This document shows positions 1 through 5,039 of a stretch of 5,039 nt of DNA, one piece after another. The notes under the pieces are model-generated. The model was not told where the DNA came from. It did not search any database and worked only from the letters and a program-made list of their open reading frames with translations. The stretch comes from Bacillota bacterium (GTDB taxonomy: Bacteria > Bacillota > Clostridia > Christensenellales > SZUA-584): assembly GCA_023436525.1 (NCBI GenBank), contig JAEZIW010000204.1:1-5039 (forward strand), written 5' to 3'. Within the stretch, counting starts at the first letter, position 1. Each line of letters starts with the position of its first letter. A program made the translations under genes and the position numbers.

Positions 1-63
1 ATTGAATCCACAGAGGAGCGCGCAGGTCTCTTTGCGTTGAATCTGCAGGAGAAGCTCAAATAG
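1..63 (+). CDS. C-terminal end of an unidentified protein (partial)
   Basis: Frame 1 is open from the first base to a TAG stop at 61-63 and encodes 20 residues ending in NLQEKLK. The segment is charged and helix-like, as many protein C-termini are. It is directly followed by an intrinsic terminator, which supports it being a genuine gene end on the + strand. Too little is present to name a family, and no function is proposed. The 700-bp gap and the terminator separate it from the polysaccharide operon downstream, so it is probably transcribed independently. Confidence 0.6.
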   Translation: MESTEERAGLFALNLQEKLK

Positions 64-92
64 CATCGGCTAAAATTCATATAAAAATAATT

Positions 93-126
93 AGACAGAC
101 GGGTGAACAAACAGCCCGTCTGTTTT
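93..126 (+). terminator. Rho-independent terminator of the upstream gene
   Basis: A perfect 9-bp stem pairs ACAGACGGG (95-103) with CCCGTCTGT (115-123) around an 11-nt loop, and the TTTT run at 123-126 follows immediately. It lies 30 bp after the stop codon of the partial upstream gene. The T tract is short, but the GC-rich lower stem makes termination likely. Confidence 0.85.
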
Positions 127-176
127 CATATTGCTGAGTACAACAATAAAAAGTCTAATCTCCGCTGAGAAATAAA

Positions 177-440
177 GTGCGCATCGGATAAGGTGTCAAA
201 AAGGCTGCCAAAACGAACGCCTCATCAGTCGTCCGGCGGCGGCAGCTTCTCCTTGCGTAAACGCTGATTAATTCGAAACGCCATCTTGTCGGCGGATTAC
301 GCGTTCTGCTGTGTCGCTTCCATCTCGAATTGCGCTGCTATTCCCGCAGACAACAAAATTCTCCTCGTCAATGCATCAATCCTTATTTAATTTCGTTTGC
401 TTGAGGACAAGGAAGCGTGCGCATTGAATGAGGAGTCAAT
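177..440. repeat. GC-rich structured intergenic island bounded by imperfect direct repeats
   Basis: The edges carry related copies of a 23-mer, beginning GTGCGCAT at 177 and at 417, with 19 of 23 positions identical. Between them the DNA is more GC-rich than the AT-rich flanks. It contains nested complementary pairs: GCTGCC 204-209 with GGCAGC 241-246, GCGTAA 255-260 with TTACGC 297-302, and GAATT 327-331 with AATTC 357-361. No convincing coding frame was seen on either strand. The minus-strand stretch reading GACTGATGAGG (complement of about 220-230) recalls short GC-rich repeats I associate with gut Clostridia genomes, but that is an unverified recollection. It could be a small non-autonomous mobile element, an interspersed repeat or a structured RNA; one copy in this window cannot decide. 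Confidence 0.4.
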
Positions 441-475
441 GATATAATTGATATTAAGAAACGTCGACCTGATAA

Positions 476-712
476 GAGCGTATTAATAGACTCAAAGCAC
501 TTGTCAAGAATAAGCCACTATATGGTGCAACTGTCATTTGTATTTTTACAGCTTCTTGCAGAAGAGTACACTTTGAGGTGATGATAGTAAAAAGGCATCG
601 TGAGTATAAAAACCCATTATATAACTCGGATGAAAACATATACATGCTGTGTAAAAGGTGTGTCCCATTTCGAAAAGAGTTGAATTATTTGGATTTTCGT
701 AGTAATATGTAA
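476..712 (+). pseudogene. Possible gene remnant: open frame without a start codon
   Basis: This frame is open for 78 sense codons, from just after a TAA at 473-475 to a TAA at 710-712, in AT-rich DNA where stops should be frequent. The product would end in RKELNYLDFRSNM and contains a Cys-rich stretch (LCKRC). It has no ATG, GTG or TTG until GTG 578 / ATG 581, and ATG 581 has only a poorly spaced GAGG in front of it. A second frame is open from 432 to a TGA at 579-581, which would fit a decayed gene with a frameshift. The family is not recognised. Chance openness is a real alternative, and the promoter candidates for the next operon overlap its 3' end. Confidence 0.22.
680..708 (+). promoter_or_regulatory. 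Candidate sigma-A promoter for the polysaccharide operon (upstream option)
   Basis: TTGAAT at 680-685 resembles the -35 box TTGACA. It is separated by exactly 17 bp from TAATAT at 703-708, a near match to the -10 box TATAAT. It would place a start near 715 and a leader of about 75 nt before the ATG at 791. It overlaps a second candidate 10 bp downstream, so only one of them may be used. Confidence 0.45.
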
Positions 713-718
713 TATAAT
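689..718 (+). promoter_or_regulatory. Candidate sigma-A promoter with perfect -10 (downstream option)
   Basis: A perfect TATAAT lies at 713-718, with TTGGAT at 689-694 as the -35 box and an 18-bp spacer. The -10 is better than in the overlapping upstream candidate, while the -35 and spacing are slightly worse. Transcription would begin near 725, giving a leader of about 65 nt. The surrounding DNA is so AT-rich that TATAAT-like words are expected by chance, which limits confidence. Confidence 0.45.
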
Positions 719-764
719 AATTAATAATAATGACGAATTAGACTCTTTTATTTTATCTGATTTC

Positions 765-776
765 ATAACGCGTTAT
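765..776. promoter_or_regulatory. Perfect 12-bp palindrome in the operon leader
   Basis: ATAACGCGTTAT is a perfect palindrome placed between the promoter candidates and the ribosome binding site at 778-784. A loop-less palindrome is more typical of a binding site for a dimeric regulator than of an RNA hairpin, and its position downstream of the -10 boxes would suit roadblock repression. No second copy was noticed in the window, so the role is a guess. Confidence 0.3.
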
Positions 777-777
777 T

Positions 778-784
778 GGGGGAA
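778..784 (+). promoter_or_regulatory. Ribosome binding site that selects ATG 791 for the dehydrogenase
   Basis: GGGGGAA ends 6 nt before ATG 791, and its G run sits 8 nt away. It is a one-mismatch match to the GGAGG core. The longest reading begins at TTG 776, but nothing like a Shine-Dalgarno sequence lies before that codon and the G run would fall inside the gene. ATG 791 is therefore preferred. Confidence 0.6.
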
Positions 785-790
785 TACACC

Positions 791-2113
791 ATGGAATCGT
801 TATTATCGGCGCTGTTGAACAAAAAATCTAAATTAGCCGTGATTGGTTTGGGATATGTCGGAATGCCGCTGGCAACCGCATTTGCCAAAAAAATCGACGT
901 TATCGGCTACGATTCCAACCATCACAAACTCGAAGCCTATATACACGGGATTAACCCCGAGCACGTTGTGGATGATGACGAACTGTTAAACACAACCGTT
1001 AAATTTTCATCGGATAAAAACATATTGACTCAGGCCAGTGTATTTATCATAGCCGTCCCTACACCGATCGATGTCAATAAAGCACCGGATCTTGTTCCTG
1101 TGATTTCAGCGTCGGTTACTGTGGGACAAGCGTTAAAAAAAGGTGACGTTGTTATCTACGAATCCACGGTTTACCCGGGCGTCACCGAGGATATCTGCAT
1201 CCCTGTACTCGAAAAAGAGAGCGGCCTCAAATGCGGGCCTGATTTTAAAATCGGTTATTCGCCTGAGCGCATTAACCCCGGTGATATGGTTCATAAGCTG
1301 TCGAACATCAAAAAGATTGTTTCCGGCATTGATGAAGAGACAACCGATTTCATCGCGAAGCTTTATGAAATGGTGGTGGAAGTCGGCGTTCATCGCGCCA
1401 CGTCTATCAAGGTGGCGGAAGCGGCAAAGGTTGTAGAAAACAGCCAGCGTGACATTAACATCGCCTTCATGAACGAATTAGCCATGGTTTTTGAACGGCT
1501 GAACATTGACACAATGGATGTCATCGAAGCGATGAACACCAAATGGAACGCACTTAAGTTTTATCCGGGTCTCGTTGGCGGCCACTGCATCGGTATCGAT
1601 CCGTATTATTTTATTTTCGAAGCCGAGAAAAACGGATACATCAGCAAGATCATATTGTCCGGCAGAAAAATAAACGACGAAATGGGCAGCTTTATCGGCG
1701 AAATGATCATCAAGCATCTTGTGCTTGCCAACAAACAGGTGCGTCAGTGCAAGGTCTGTATTTTGGGATTCACATACAAAGAAAACTGTGCGGACATCCG
1801 AAATACGAAGGTGATGGATATCATCAAGAAGCTGCGGGAATATGGAATTGAGCCAATCGTTGTTGACACGCAGGCAGACCCGCATGCTGCACAGGCAGAA
1901 TACGGCATTAAGCTGGCACCCATGAGCGAGCTGACAAATGCGGATTGTCTTGTGTTTGCGGTTGCGCATAACGAGTTTGCAAACTTGAGTAAAGAGCAAA
2001 TCGGTTCAATGTTTTACAGCGGCAGCAACGACGGCAAAGTGATTGTTGATGTGAAATCGATGCTTGACAAGGCGGCTTTATTACAAGAAGGATACAGATA
2101 CTGGCGGTTATAA
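791..2113 (+). CDS. wbpA: UDP-N-acetylhexosamine 6-dehydrogenase (WbpA/TviB-type nucleotide sugar dehydrogenase)
   Basis: This cytosolic enzyme oxidises C6 of a UDP-N-acetylhexosamine twice with NAD+, giving a UDP-N-acetylhexosaminuronic acid for a surface polysaccharide. The 440 residues, usual for the family, show all its landmarks. These are an N-terminal Rossmann motif GLGYVG at 19-24, the ESTVYPG segment at 124-130, YSPERINPGD, the central helix with NSQRDINIAFMNELA, the catalytic cysteine Cys266 in GGHCIGIDPYY, and a C-terminal substrate domain with YKENCADIRNT from 329. The NINPGD/VHKL and QRDINIAFMNE wording matches the WbpA/TviB branch, which acts on UDP-GlcNAc or UDP-GalNAc, rather than UDP-glucose dehydrogenase. 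Which epimer is used cannot be told. It is the first gene of the operon, and the next gene starts 3 bp after its stop. The start ATG 791 is chosen over TTG 776 because of the GGGGGAA site. Confidence 0.93.
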   Translation: MESLLSALLNKKSKLAVIGLGYVGMPLATAFAKKIDVIGYDSNHHKLEAYIHGINPEHVVDDDELLNTTVKFSSDKNILTQASVFIIAVPTPIDVNKAPDLVPVISASVTVGQALKKGDVVIYESTVYPGVTEDICIPVLEKESGLKCGPDFKIGYSPERINPGDMVHKLSNIKKIVSGIDEETTDFIAKLYEMVVEVGVHRATSIKVAEAAKVVENSQRDINIAFMNELAMVFERLNIDTMDVIEAMNTKWNALKFYPGLVGGHCIGIDPYYFIFEAEKNGYISKIILSGRKINDEMGSFIGEMIIKHLVLANKQVRQCKVCILGFTYKENCADIRNTKVMDIIKKLREYGIEPIVVDTQADPHAAQAEYGIKLAPMSELTNADCLVFAVAHNEFANLSKEQIGSMFYSGSNDGKVIVDVKSMLDKAALLQEGYRYWRL

Positions 2114-2116
2114 CAC

Positions 2117-4309
2117 ATGCGTAAATGTAGCTTCAAAAATCTGAAAATTATCGTACTGATTATGGCGCTTGTTTTAGTGCTGTCTTCCTGTGCGCCTGCG
2201 GCGGTTACGTCTCAAAGCGGCGAGGATGCGCAGGTGCAAAAGATACTCGGCAATCACGACGGTTCTGCCGCCGATACGTTATCGGGTGTGATGACGCTCG
2301 AAAAGAAAATTTCCATCGTGTTTCTCGGATCGTCCGATGAGGCGATTATGCAGCGGCTGACTGACCTGCTTAACAGATATGGCGTAAGGGCCACCTTCTT
2401 TTTGCCGGGAATCAACGTCTCGGAGAACCCGCAGATCGCGCGGAATATCAAAGAAAAAGGATACAGCCTCGGCAATTATTCACTGGACGGCGGTGAAGAA
2501 ATGGATCAGCTGCCCCGGGAGGATTCGGCGCGCAAGCTCTACCGTGCTCAAACGATCTATCGAAATGCCGTGTCGGAAGCGCCGTCATTATTCACCTGCG
2601 ACAGCACAAAATACACCGAAGAATTGTTGCAGACAGCCAAAGCCTGCGGGCTTTCTTATGCCATTCAGCCGAATAAATATTTAAATCAATTCAGTTTTTC
2701 AAAAGAAGTTCAGGCGCAGACGTATGCGCAAAATACCGACTGGGGTGCTGTTATTGCCGTTAAAATAGGCCGTGAGCTCACTGACGAGGAAACCGGTGTG
2801 AAAGACGAAGAAGTGCTGGAACCGGCAGTGGATAAGCAGCCGACTGATGAAGCAGCACCCATTGTCGAATTGCCGGAAAATCAAGACGAAAGAATGCTCT
2901 TAATAACGGAGTGGCTTCTTAAAGCTTATTCCGAACAGGGGTATCAATTTGTAACGCCGACAGAGCTTCAGGCATACAAGAACACATCGATGTACCGGGA
3001 TGTTACGGATGACCCTGATAGCATTGAACCGATAAAAGTTATCAGCAATGCGGCCACCACGCAAAAAGGTGTGGCATTGACATTTCAGGTGCTCGGCAGC
3101 GATGACAAGGTCGTCAGTTTGCTCGATACGCTGGACGAGCTGAAAATGCAGGCATCGTTTTTTGTAACCGGTCAAGAAGCCATTGAACGGGCACCCTTAA
3201 TCAAAGAAATTGCATCCCGCGGGCACAGCATACAAAGCAGCGGCTTTTTGAGCCGCGGTACGAGCAAGTTGAGCTTTAAAGAATGCTGCAACGACTTAAT
3301 AAAGAGCATGGCGGCCATAGAAGAGACGATAGGCAAAACGCCAAGGCTTTACCGCCCGATTCATGGAGAGGTCAGCGAAAACATGGCCAAGGCCTGCCGC
3401 GCCGTGGGGCTGATTCCTGTGCTGTACAACAAAAACCCGCTGCCCGAGGATGGCAAAAGCCTTGATGATTTGCTGAAGTATTTCTCCAAAGGTTTTCACA
3501 GAGGCGATATCATCTACTTAAGAACAGACAATTATTACAAATTAGACGGGCTTGTGAAGGGTATTGCAGATCTCGTCTACGATACCGGCTACTCATTTAA
3601 AACGATAGATGACATATATGATCATCAGTACGTGATAAAACCGCTGGAAGAAATCGCGGGATGGGATGCCATAAAAACAAAAAATGACTTTGACCCGAGG
3701 GCTTCAATAGTAGGCAAGTCGTTAACCACTGTGCCTGTTAAAGACAAAACCATTTTTTTAACGTTTGACGACTGGGGCAGCGATAAAACGGTTACGCGCA
3801 TACTTGATACGTTGGATGAGTATAACGTGAAGGCGACATTCTTCATTATTGGTGCATCAGCAGAGAAAAACCCGAATTTGCTGCGCGCCATCGCCGAAGC
3901 GGGACACGACATCGCAAACCACACGTATTATCATAAGGTCATTACAAAAATTTCGTCTGTCGAGCTTCAGGAAGAGGTGGTTAAGTGCCACCAAACGCTC
4001 ACCCAGATCATCGGGCGTGAGGCGGATTTATATTTCAGGCCGCCGACACTGGAGTATGATCAGGCCACCATTAATGCCGTGTTGGCGACAGGATACAAAT
4101 ACGCCCTGCTTTCAAACATCAGCACACAGGATTATGAACGGAATGCCGAGGAAGTGGTGAATTACGCCGTGAGCAGCGCGGAGAACGGCGGCCTCATCGT
4201 CATGCACTTAACGGATAATTCGAGCGGTGCCCAGGCTTTGCCGAGCATCATCGAAAAGCTCAGAGCAAAAGGCTACAAATTAGCGAAGCTCAGCGATTAT
4301 TTGAAATAG
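2117..4309 (+). CDS. Lipoprotein with three tandem NodB polysaccharide-deacetylase domains, only the last one catalytic
   Basis: This is predicted to be a membrane-anchored extracellular protein that removes acetyl groups from an N-acetylated glycan. Residues 1-25 form a lipoprotein signal: basic start, hydrophobic core and lipobox LSSC with Cys25. Three NodB-like units follow, at about 62-290, 313-505 and 540-730. The third has the full carbohydrate-esterase-4 set: TFDD (base Asp551, metal Asp552), NHTYYH (metal His602 and His606), RPP (Arg641) and VMH (His697). In the first, the Asp pair is FLGSSD, the His motif is NYSLDG (120-125), Arg becomes Thr160 and the last His becomes Lys216. In the second, TFDD is TFQV (322-325), both His are Ser (375, 379) and the last His is Arg469, though RP (413-414) stays. 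An acidic, proline-containing insert lies at about 221-258. The 730 residues compare with 200-300 for a single-domain enzyme. A weak GGCGG (2103-2107) inside the preceding gene and a 3-bp gap suggest translational coupling. The substrate is unproven; the exopolysaccharide made by its neighbours is likelier than peptidoglycan. Confidence 0.9.
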   Translation: MRKCSFKNLKIIVLIMALVLVLSSCAPAAVTSQSGEDAQVQKILGNHDGSAADTLSGVMTLEKKISIVFLGSSDEAIMQRLTDLLNRYGVRATFFLPGINVSENPQIARNIKEKGYSLGNYSLDGGEEMDQLPREDSARKLYRAQTIYRNAVSEAPSLFTCDSTKYTEELLQTAKACGLSYAIQPNKYLNQFSFSKEVQAQTYAQNTDWGAVIAVKIGRELTDEETGVKDEEVLEPAVDKQPTDEAAPIVELPENQDERMLLITEWLLKAYSEQGYQFVTPTELQAYKNTSMYRDVTDDPDSIEPIKVISNAATTQKGVALTFQVLGSDDKVVSLLDTLDELKMQASFFVTGQEAIERAPLIKEIASRGHSIQSSGFLSRGTSKLSFKECCNDLIKSMAAIEETIGKTPRLYRPIHGEVSENMAKACRAVGLIPVLYNKNPLPEDGKSLDDLLKYFSKGFHRGDIIYLRTDNYYKLDGLVKGIADLVYDTGYSFKTIDDIYDHQYVIKPLEEIAGWDAIKTKNDFDPRASIVGKSLTTVPVKDKTIFLTFDDWGSDKTVTRILDTLDEYNVKATFFIIGASAEKNPNLLRAIAEAGHDIANHTYYHKVITKISSVELQEEVVKCHQTLTQIIGREADLYFRPPTLEYDQATINAVLATGYKYALLSNISTQDYERNAEEVVNYAVSSAENGGLIVMHLTDNSSGAQALPSIIEKLRAKGYKLAKLSDYLK

Positions 4310-4313
4310 GCAT

Positions 4314-4320
4314 AAGGAAG
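4314..4320 (+). promoter_or_regulatory. Ribosome binding site supporting a TTG start at 4328
   Basis: AAGGAAG lies 7 nt before TTG 4328 in the 18-bp gap after the deacetylase gene. It is the best Shine-Dalgarno match in the operon. A competing AGGA at 4347-4350 sits 7 nt before ATG 4358 in the same frame, so initiation 10 codons later remains possible. Confidence 0.6.
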
Positions 4321-4327
4321 TAAAGCG

Positions 4328-5039
4328 TTGAAGAAGAAAACCGTCCAGGATGTATTCATGCAACCCAAACAAGACCGGCGCATGTTTCCGCATGTGCCGG
4401 ATCCGTCATGGGTACGGACAACAAAAGACCGGCGTGAAGAAGCGGGCAGTGAAGAAAAAAAATCGAACAAAGCCACAGCCGGTTATTCGCCGGGGCAGCG
4501 TTTTGAAGGTGAATTTCCGGTTAAGATCGTGTTTACGCATAAGCACCGCCGTTATGTATTCAATACAAAATGTGTGGATATTTCACAAAGCGGCATACTG
4601 GTGGATTTGCTGGATGAAGCGGCAAAAGAATTGAGCGGTGAAGAGCCGTCGGGCAGCCGTTTTGATGTGCTAAAAGACGCCGAAAACTTAAAACTTTATT
4701 TTCGCATACCGCCGGGTGTTTTGCCCGAAGGCATGGAAGCCAATGTAAAAATTGACGGCCAATTTGTGCGCTCTTTTCTCAGAAACGGGGCTTTGCATGC
4801 GGCTTTTGTATTCGATGTTGATCTTGAGGATTATAATAAGCGTCATAAAGACCGCTCGTCGCTGATGGTTGCGTCGCTGATGTTGTTTGGTGTGACGCTG
4901 ATGATTGTATTGATGCGTCTTGAAGGGCTCATCTATTTTCGGTTTAATCGAATACTCTACCTTTACAGCATCATTACCGCCATCTATATTTTAACGCGCT
5001 ATTTATTCGGTTCGTTCTATAAGCCGGTTCCTGTTGATC
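4328..5039 (+). CDS. PilZ-like membrane protein, probable N-terminus of a family-2 glycosyltransferase/polysaccharide synthase (3' end beyond window)
   Basis: The frame from TTG 4328 is open for 237 codons to the window end, so the gene is truncated. Residues 1-50 are a charged, probably disordered tail (MKKKT start). Residues 56-165 look like a PilZ-type beta barrel: RFEGEFPVKIVF, then the signature DISQSG at 84-89 followed by ILVDL. Two hydrophobic segments follow at about 179-196 and 209-227, then YKPVPVD, where the frame leaves the window. A PilZ-like domain, two helices and a short proline-rich link resemble the run-in to a GT2 domain in hyaluronan- or cellulose-synthase-like proteins. 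That C-terminal part is not visible and is inferred. PilZ domains often bind cyclic-di-GMP through RxxxR plus (D/N)xSxxG; only the second is clear, since the best aligned position reads R58-xxx-E62. It may be an allosteric sensor or a degenerate structural domain. It is third in the operon after the dehydrogenase and deacetylase. ATG 4358 is an alternative start. Confidence 0.75.
   Translation, partial: MKKKTVQDVFMQPKQDRRMFPHVPDPSWVRTTKDRREEAGSEEKKSNKATAGYSPGQRFEGEFPVKIVFTHKHRRYVFNTKCVDISQSGILVDLLDEAAKELSGEEPSGSRFDVLKDAENLKLYFRIPPGVLPEGMEANVKIDGQFVRSFLRNGALHAAFVFDVDLEDYNKRHKDRSSLMVASLMLFGVTLMIVLMRLEGLIYFRFNRILYLYSIITAIYILTRYLFGSFYKPVPVD

Larger units (their letters stand above)
673..749. promoter_or_regulatory. 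Long inverted repeat enclosing the promoter candidates
   Basis: A 14-base arm at 673-686 (AAAAGAGTTGAATT) is complementary at 12 of 14 positions to 736-749 (AATTAGACTCTTTT). The 49-bp interval contains both -10 candidates. If transcription starts between the arms, only the right arm enters the mRNA, so it would act as DNA, for example as paired operator half-sites. In read-through RNA from upstream it could instead form a weak hairpin followed by a T-rich tail. Function is inference. Confidence 0.3.

Noticed and set aside
491..577. Inverted repeat CTCAAAG / CTTTGAG and the small hairpin CTTCT-TGC-AGAAG at 552-564
   Set aside because: The arms are only 7 and 5 bp, with no T tract or riboswitch consensus nearby; they are expected by chance in this composition.
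454..645. 63-codon minus-strand frame in the intergenic region
   Set aside because: No convincing ribosome binding site, low-complexity hydrophobic product without recognisable motifs, and it lies antisense to an equally open + strand frame in AT-rich DNA.
776..790. TTG 776 as the start of the dehydrogenase
   Set aside because: No Shine-Dalgarno sequence precedes it, and the GGGGGAA at 778-784 is well placed for ATG 791.
715..790. c-di-GMP riboswitch in the operon leader
   Set aside because: Considered because of the PilZ-like gene, but the leader is only about 65-75 nt and no GEMM-type conserved segments were seen.
1133..1999. Minus- and plus-strand frames within the dehydrogenase gene
   Set aside because: They lie entirely within a gene with full family motifs and show no domain features of their own.
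3625..3924. 99-codon minus-strand frame opposite the third NodB domain
   Set aside because: It is a shadow of the conserved deacetylase coding sequence.
4350..4634. 94-codon + strand frame starting at ATG 4350
   Set aside because: It is Arg/Lys/Cys-rich with no motif, and the overlapping frame from TTG 4328 has a better ribosome binding site, PilZ-like motifs and stays open to the window end.

Overview
The window fits a low-to-middling GC Gram-positive bacterium, most likely of the Clostridia (Bacillota). The signs are a lipobox lipoprotein, AT-rich intergenic DNA with sigma-A-type promoter boxes, AAGGA-type ribosome binding sites, a probable TTG start, and families common in that group. This placement is inference from style; there is no rRNA or other marker gene.

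Layout. Bases 1-63 are the last 20 codons of an unidentified upstream gene, followed by a clear intrinsic terminator (93-126). From about 127 to 790 there is no intact gene. This stretch holds a GC-rich, fold-rich island of about 260 bp bounded by imperfect 23-bp direct repeats (177-440), then an AT-rich section with an open but start-less frame (476-712, possible gene remnant). After that come overlapping promoter candidates inside a long inverted repeat, a perfect 12-bp palindrome, and the leader of the next operon.

Bases 791-5039 form one apparent three-gene operon on the + strand, with gaps of 3 and 18 bp and no terminators between genes. Gene 1 is a UDP-N-acetylhexosamine 6-dehydrogenase of the WbpA/TviB type, which makes a UDP-activated amino-sugar uronic acid. 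Gene 2 is a 730-residue lipoprotein with three tandem NodB polysaccharide-deacetylase domains. Only the third keeps the metal and catalytic residues; the first two look dead. Gene 3 runs off the window end. It begins with a PilZ-like domain and two membrane segments, and stops just where a family-2 glycosyltransferase domain would be expected.

Together the genes suggest a synthase-dependent exopolysaccharide locus. The dehydrogenase supplies an acidic amino-sugar precursor, the membrane protein (if it is a synthase) would polymerise and extrude it, possibly under cyclic-di-GMP control, and the lipoprotein would bind and deacetylate the polymer outside the cell. The precursor and deacetylation steps are well supported by motifs. 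The synthase identity and the c-di-GMP link are inference, because the catalytic part lies outside the window and the PilZ arginine motif is not clearly present.
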